Shown: positions 5,777 to 6,609 of the stretch, one piece after another
How positions within the stretch are numbered: position 1 is the stretch's first letter
Layout: every line of letters begins with the position of its first letter
Assembly: GCA_028869615.1 (NCBI GenBank)
Contig: JAGWRQ010000118.1
Coordinates: forward strand, 1 to 6,609
Reading direction: 5' to 3'
DNA length: 6,609 bases
From: Candidatus Methylomirabilota bacterium
Lineage (GTDB): Bacteria; Methylomirabilota; Methylomirabilia; Methylomirabilales; Methylomirabilaceae
Made by a program: the position numbers and the translations under genes
Notes under the pieces: model-generated
What the model saw: only the letters and a program-made list of their open reading frames with translations
Databases searched by the model: none
What the model was told of the DNA's origin: nothing

Positions 5777-6609
5777 TTACAGTTCATGCCAGGTCCCTGG
5801 AATGATCCAGGACGGCAGGTCTTGCCCCAGACCGTCCAGAACGCATTTGCTGTATTGGATCGTCGAGTGTCCAGAGAATTGGTCGATGGTGACATTATCG
5901 GCGCTGTTTCCGAAGCCGATAATCCCTCCGCGGATCGTGACGTCGCCATTGCTCACGCCGATCTTATCGGCGATGATCAGCCCCTTGAATGTCAGATTAC
6001 TGTTCAATGGGCCGAGCGACGCATCATCGCAGCCGCCGGCATTGTGGCACGTGCTGGGGGGGTTGCCGCAAGACGTTTGGCCATTCTGATACCTGTGGTG
6101 GACGATCAGGATGCCGGTGCTGTTATCCGGCGGCCGCTGGTAACACCCGTCCACGTAGATGATTCCATTGAACGCGGAGGTGGGCAGTTGCTCCGGGTGA
6201 GCGACCGGGTCGATCTTGATACTGTCCAGATAGTGGTGCATCGCGTCGATCTGCCACTGGGGTGAACCCGGCGGGAGCAGAAGGGCGCCGATACTATCCG
6301 GGAAAGAATGCGAGGTCCCTCCGCAGCTCCCCGCCACATCACATTGCAGAACATCGTCATGGTGTGGCGGGACAGTAATGCTGGAGCCGCTGGGAACGGT
6401 CACCGCCGGAAAGTTATGGTCAGTACCGACTGGACTTCCATCACAGTTATGATTTTTGCCGTCGATGCTTGCGGATGCCGACTGTACATTGACGTTCGTG
6501 TTGGCTGTGACTGCGCCCGTCAGGTTGGCGTCGGCCCGTGATGGGGGCGCGATCAGCGCCCGAATGGTTCTGGTGGCCACTGGACACGCGGCGCACCGTT
6601 GATACGTCC
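5777..6609 (-). CDS. PilX-like type IV pilus assembly protein, C-terminal part (runs off the right edge)
   Basis: The frame is open from the window edge (first full codon at 6607) to the TAA at 5777, giving 276 residues of a larger protein; the GTG at 6580 is not needed as a start. The part resembles the long C-terminal region of proteins with a PilX N-terminal domain, which are secreted pilus-associated proteins often encoded with minor pilins. Matching elements are ASIDGKNHN (46-54), AFNGIIYVDG (145-154), TGILIVHHRYQNG (164-176), LTFKGLIIADKI (205-216), DVTIRGGIIGFG (222-233), IQYSKCVL (250-257) and an ending WHEL like the WREL of relatives. The strand-rich C-terminus looks like stacked beta turns. 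Ten cysteines are present, fitting a disulfide-rich extracellular protein. The N-terminal pilin-like helix lies outside the window, so the exact family is inferred. Confidence 0.72.
   Translation of the reverse strand, partial: TYQRCAACPVATRTIRALIAPPSRADANLTGAVTANTNVNVQSASASIDGKNHNCDGSPVGTDHNFPAVTVPSGSSITVPPHHDDVLQCDVAGSCGGTSHSFPDSIGALLLPPGSPQWQIDAMHHYLDSIKIDPVAHPEQLPTSAFNGIIYVDGCYQRPPDNSTGILIVHHRYQNGQTSCGNPPSTCHNAGGCDDASLGPLNSNLTFKGLIIADKIGVSNGDVTIRGGIIGFGNSADNVTIDQFSGHSTIQYSKCVLDGLGQDLPSWIIPGTWHEL

Noticed and set aside
5746..5779. Intrinsic terminator after the PilX-like gene
   Set aside because: The inverted repeat has no GC-rich stem and no following U-run, and it overlaps a good -35 box.
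5732..6265. Plus-strand open frame of 177 codons opposite the PilX-like gene
   Set aside because: The minus frame has clear PilX-like sequence blocks and is open to the window edge. The plus frame has no recognisable motif and starts within the pilM promoter.

Overview
The window is the core of a type IV pilus (T4P) locus, read entirely from the minus strand. Reading right to left, it holds: the C-terminal end of a secreted PilX-like pilus protein cut by the right edge; a 97-base gap with a good sigma70-type promoter; the complete cluster pilM-pilN-pilO-pilP-pilQ; and the start of a small exported protein of unknown function cut by the left edge. No plus-strand gene, RNA gene, mobile element or CRISPR array can be supported.

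The outer-membrane secretin PilQ, the lipoprotein PilP and the pilMNOPQ order mean a two-membrane (Gram-negative type) bacterium. GC looks moderately high (high fifties percent by eye). The sequence alone does not fix the phylum. Domain style, including the long PilX-like protein with a GIIYVDG / GLIIADKI-type C-terminus, fits groups such as NC10/Methylomirabilota, Nitrospirota or Desulfobacterota better than classical Gammaproteobacteria; this is an impression, not a measurement.

How the genes work together: PilM (cytoplasmic, actin-like) binds the N-terminal MIKINLLP peptide of PilN. PilN and PilO form the inner-membrane, coiled-coil/ferredoxin-like dimer. PilP is a lipoprotein that links PilN/PilO to PilQ, and PilQ is the outer-membrane pore through which the pilus exits. 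The genes are tightly packed: ATGA overlaps at pilM/pilN and pilP/pilQ, a 38-base gap with a strong Shine-Dalgarno before pilO, and a pilP start buried inside the end of pilO. The exported protein after pilQ begins 43 bases past the pilQ stop with no visible terminator, so it is probably the sixth gene of the same transcript.

The locus is mostly canonical and I do not see a wholly new system. The unusual points are: a PilQ with two tandem N1-type domains (only the first has a cysteine pair), a long charged helix and a long Pro/Ala linker; an A-rich pilO/pilP overlap that encodes lysine/arginine-rich peptides in two frames and leaves pilP without an obvious start; nested inverted repeats over the -35 box in front of pilM; and the unidentified exported protein downstream of pilQ.
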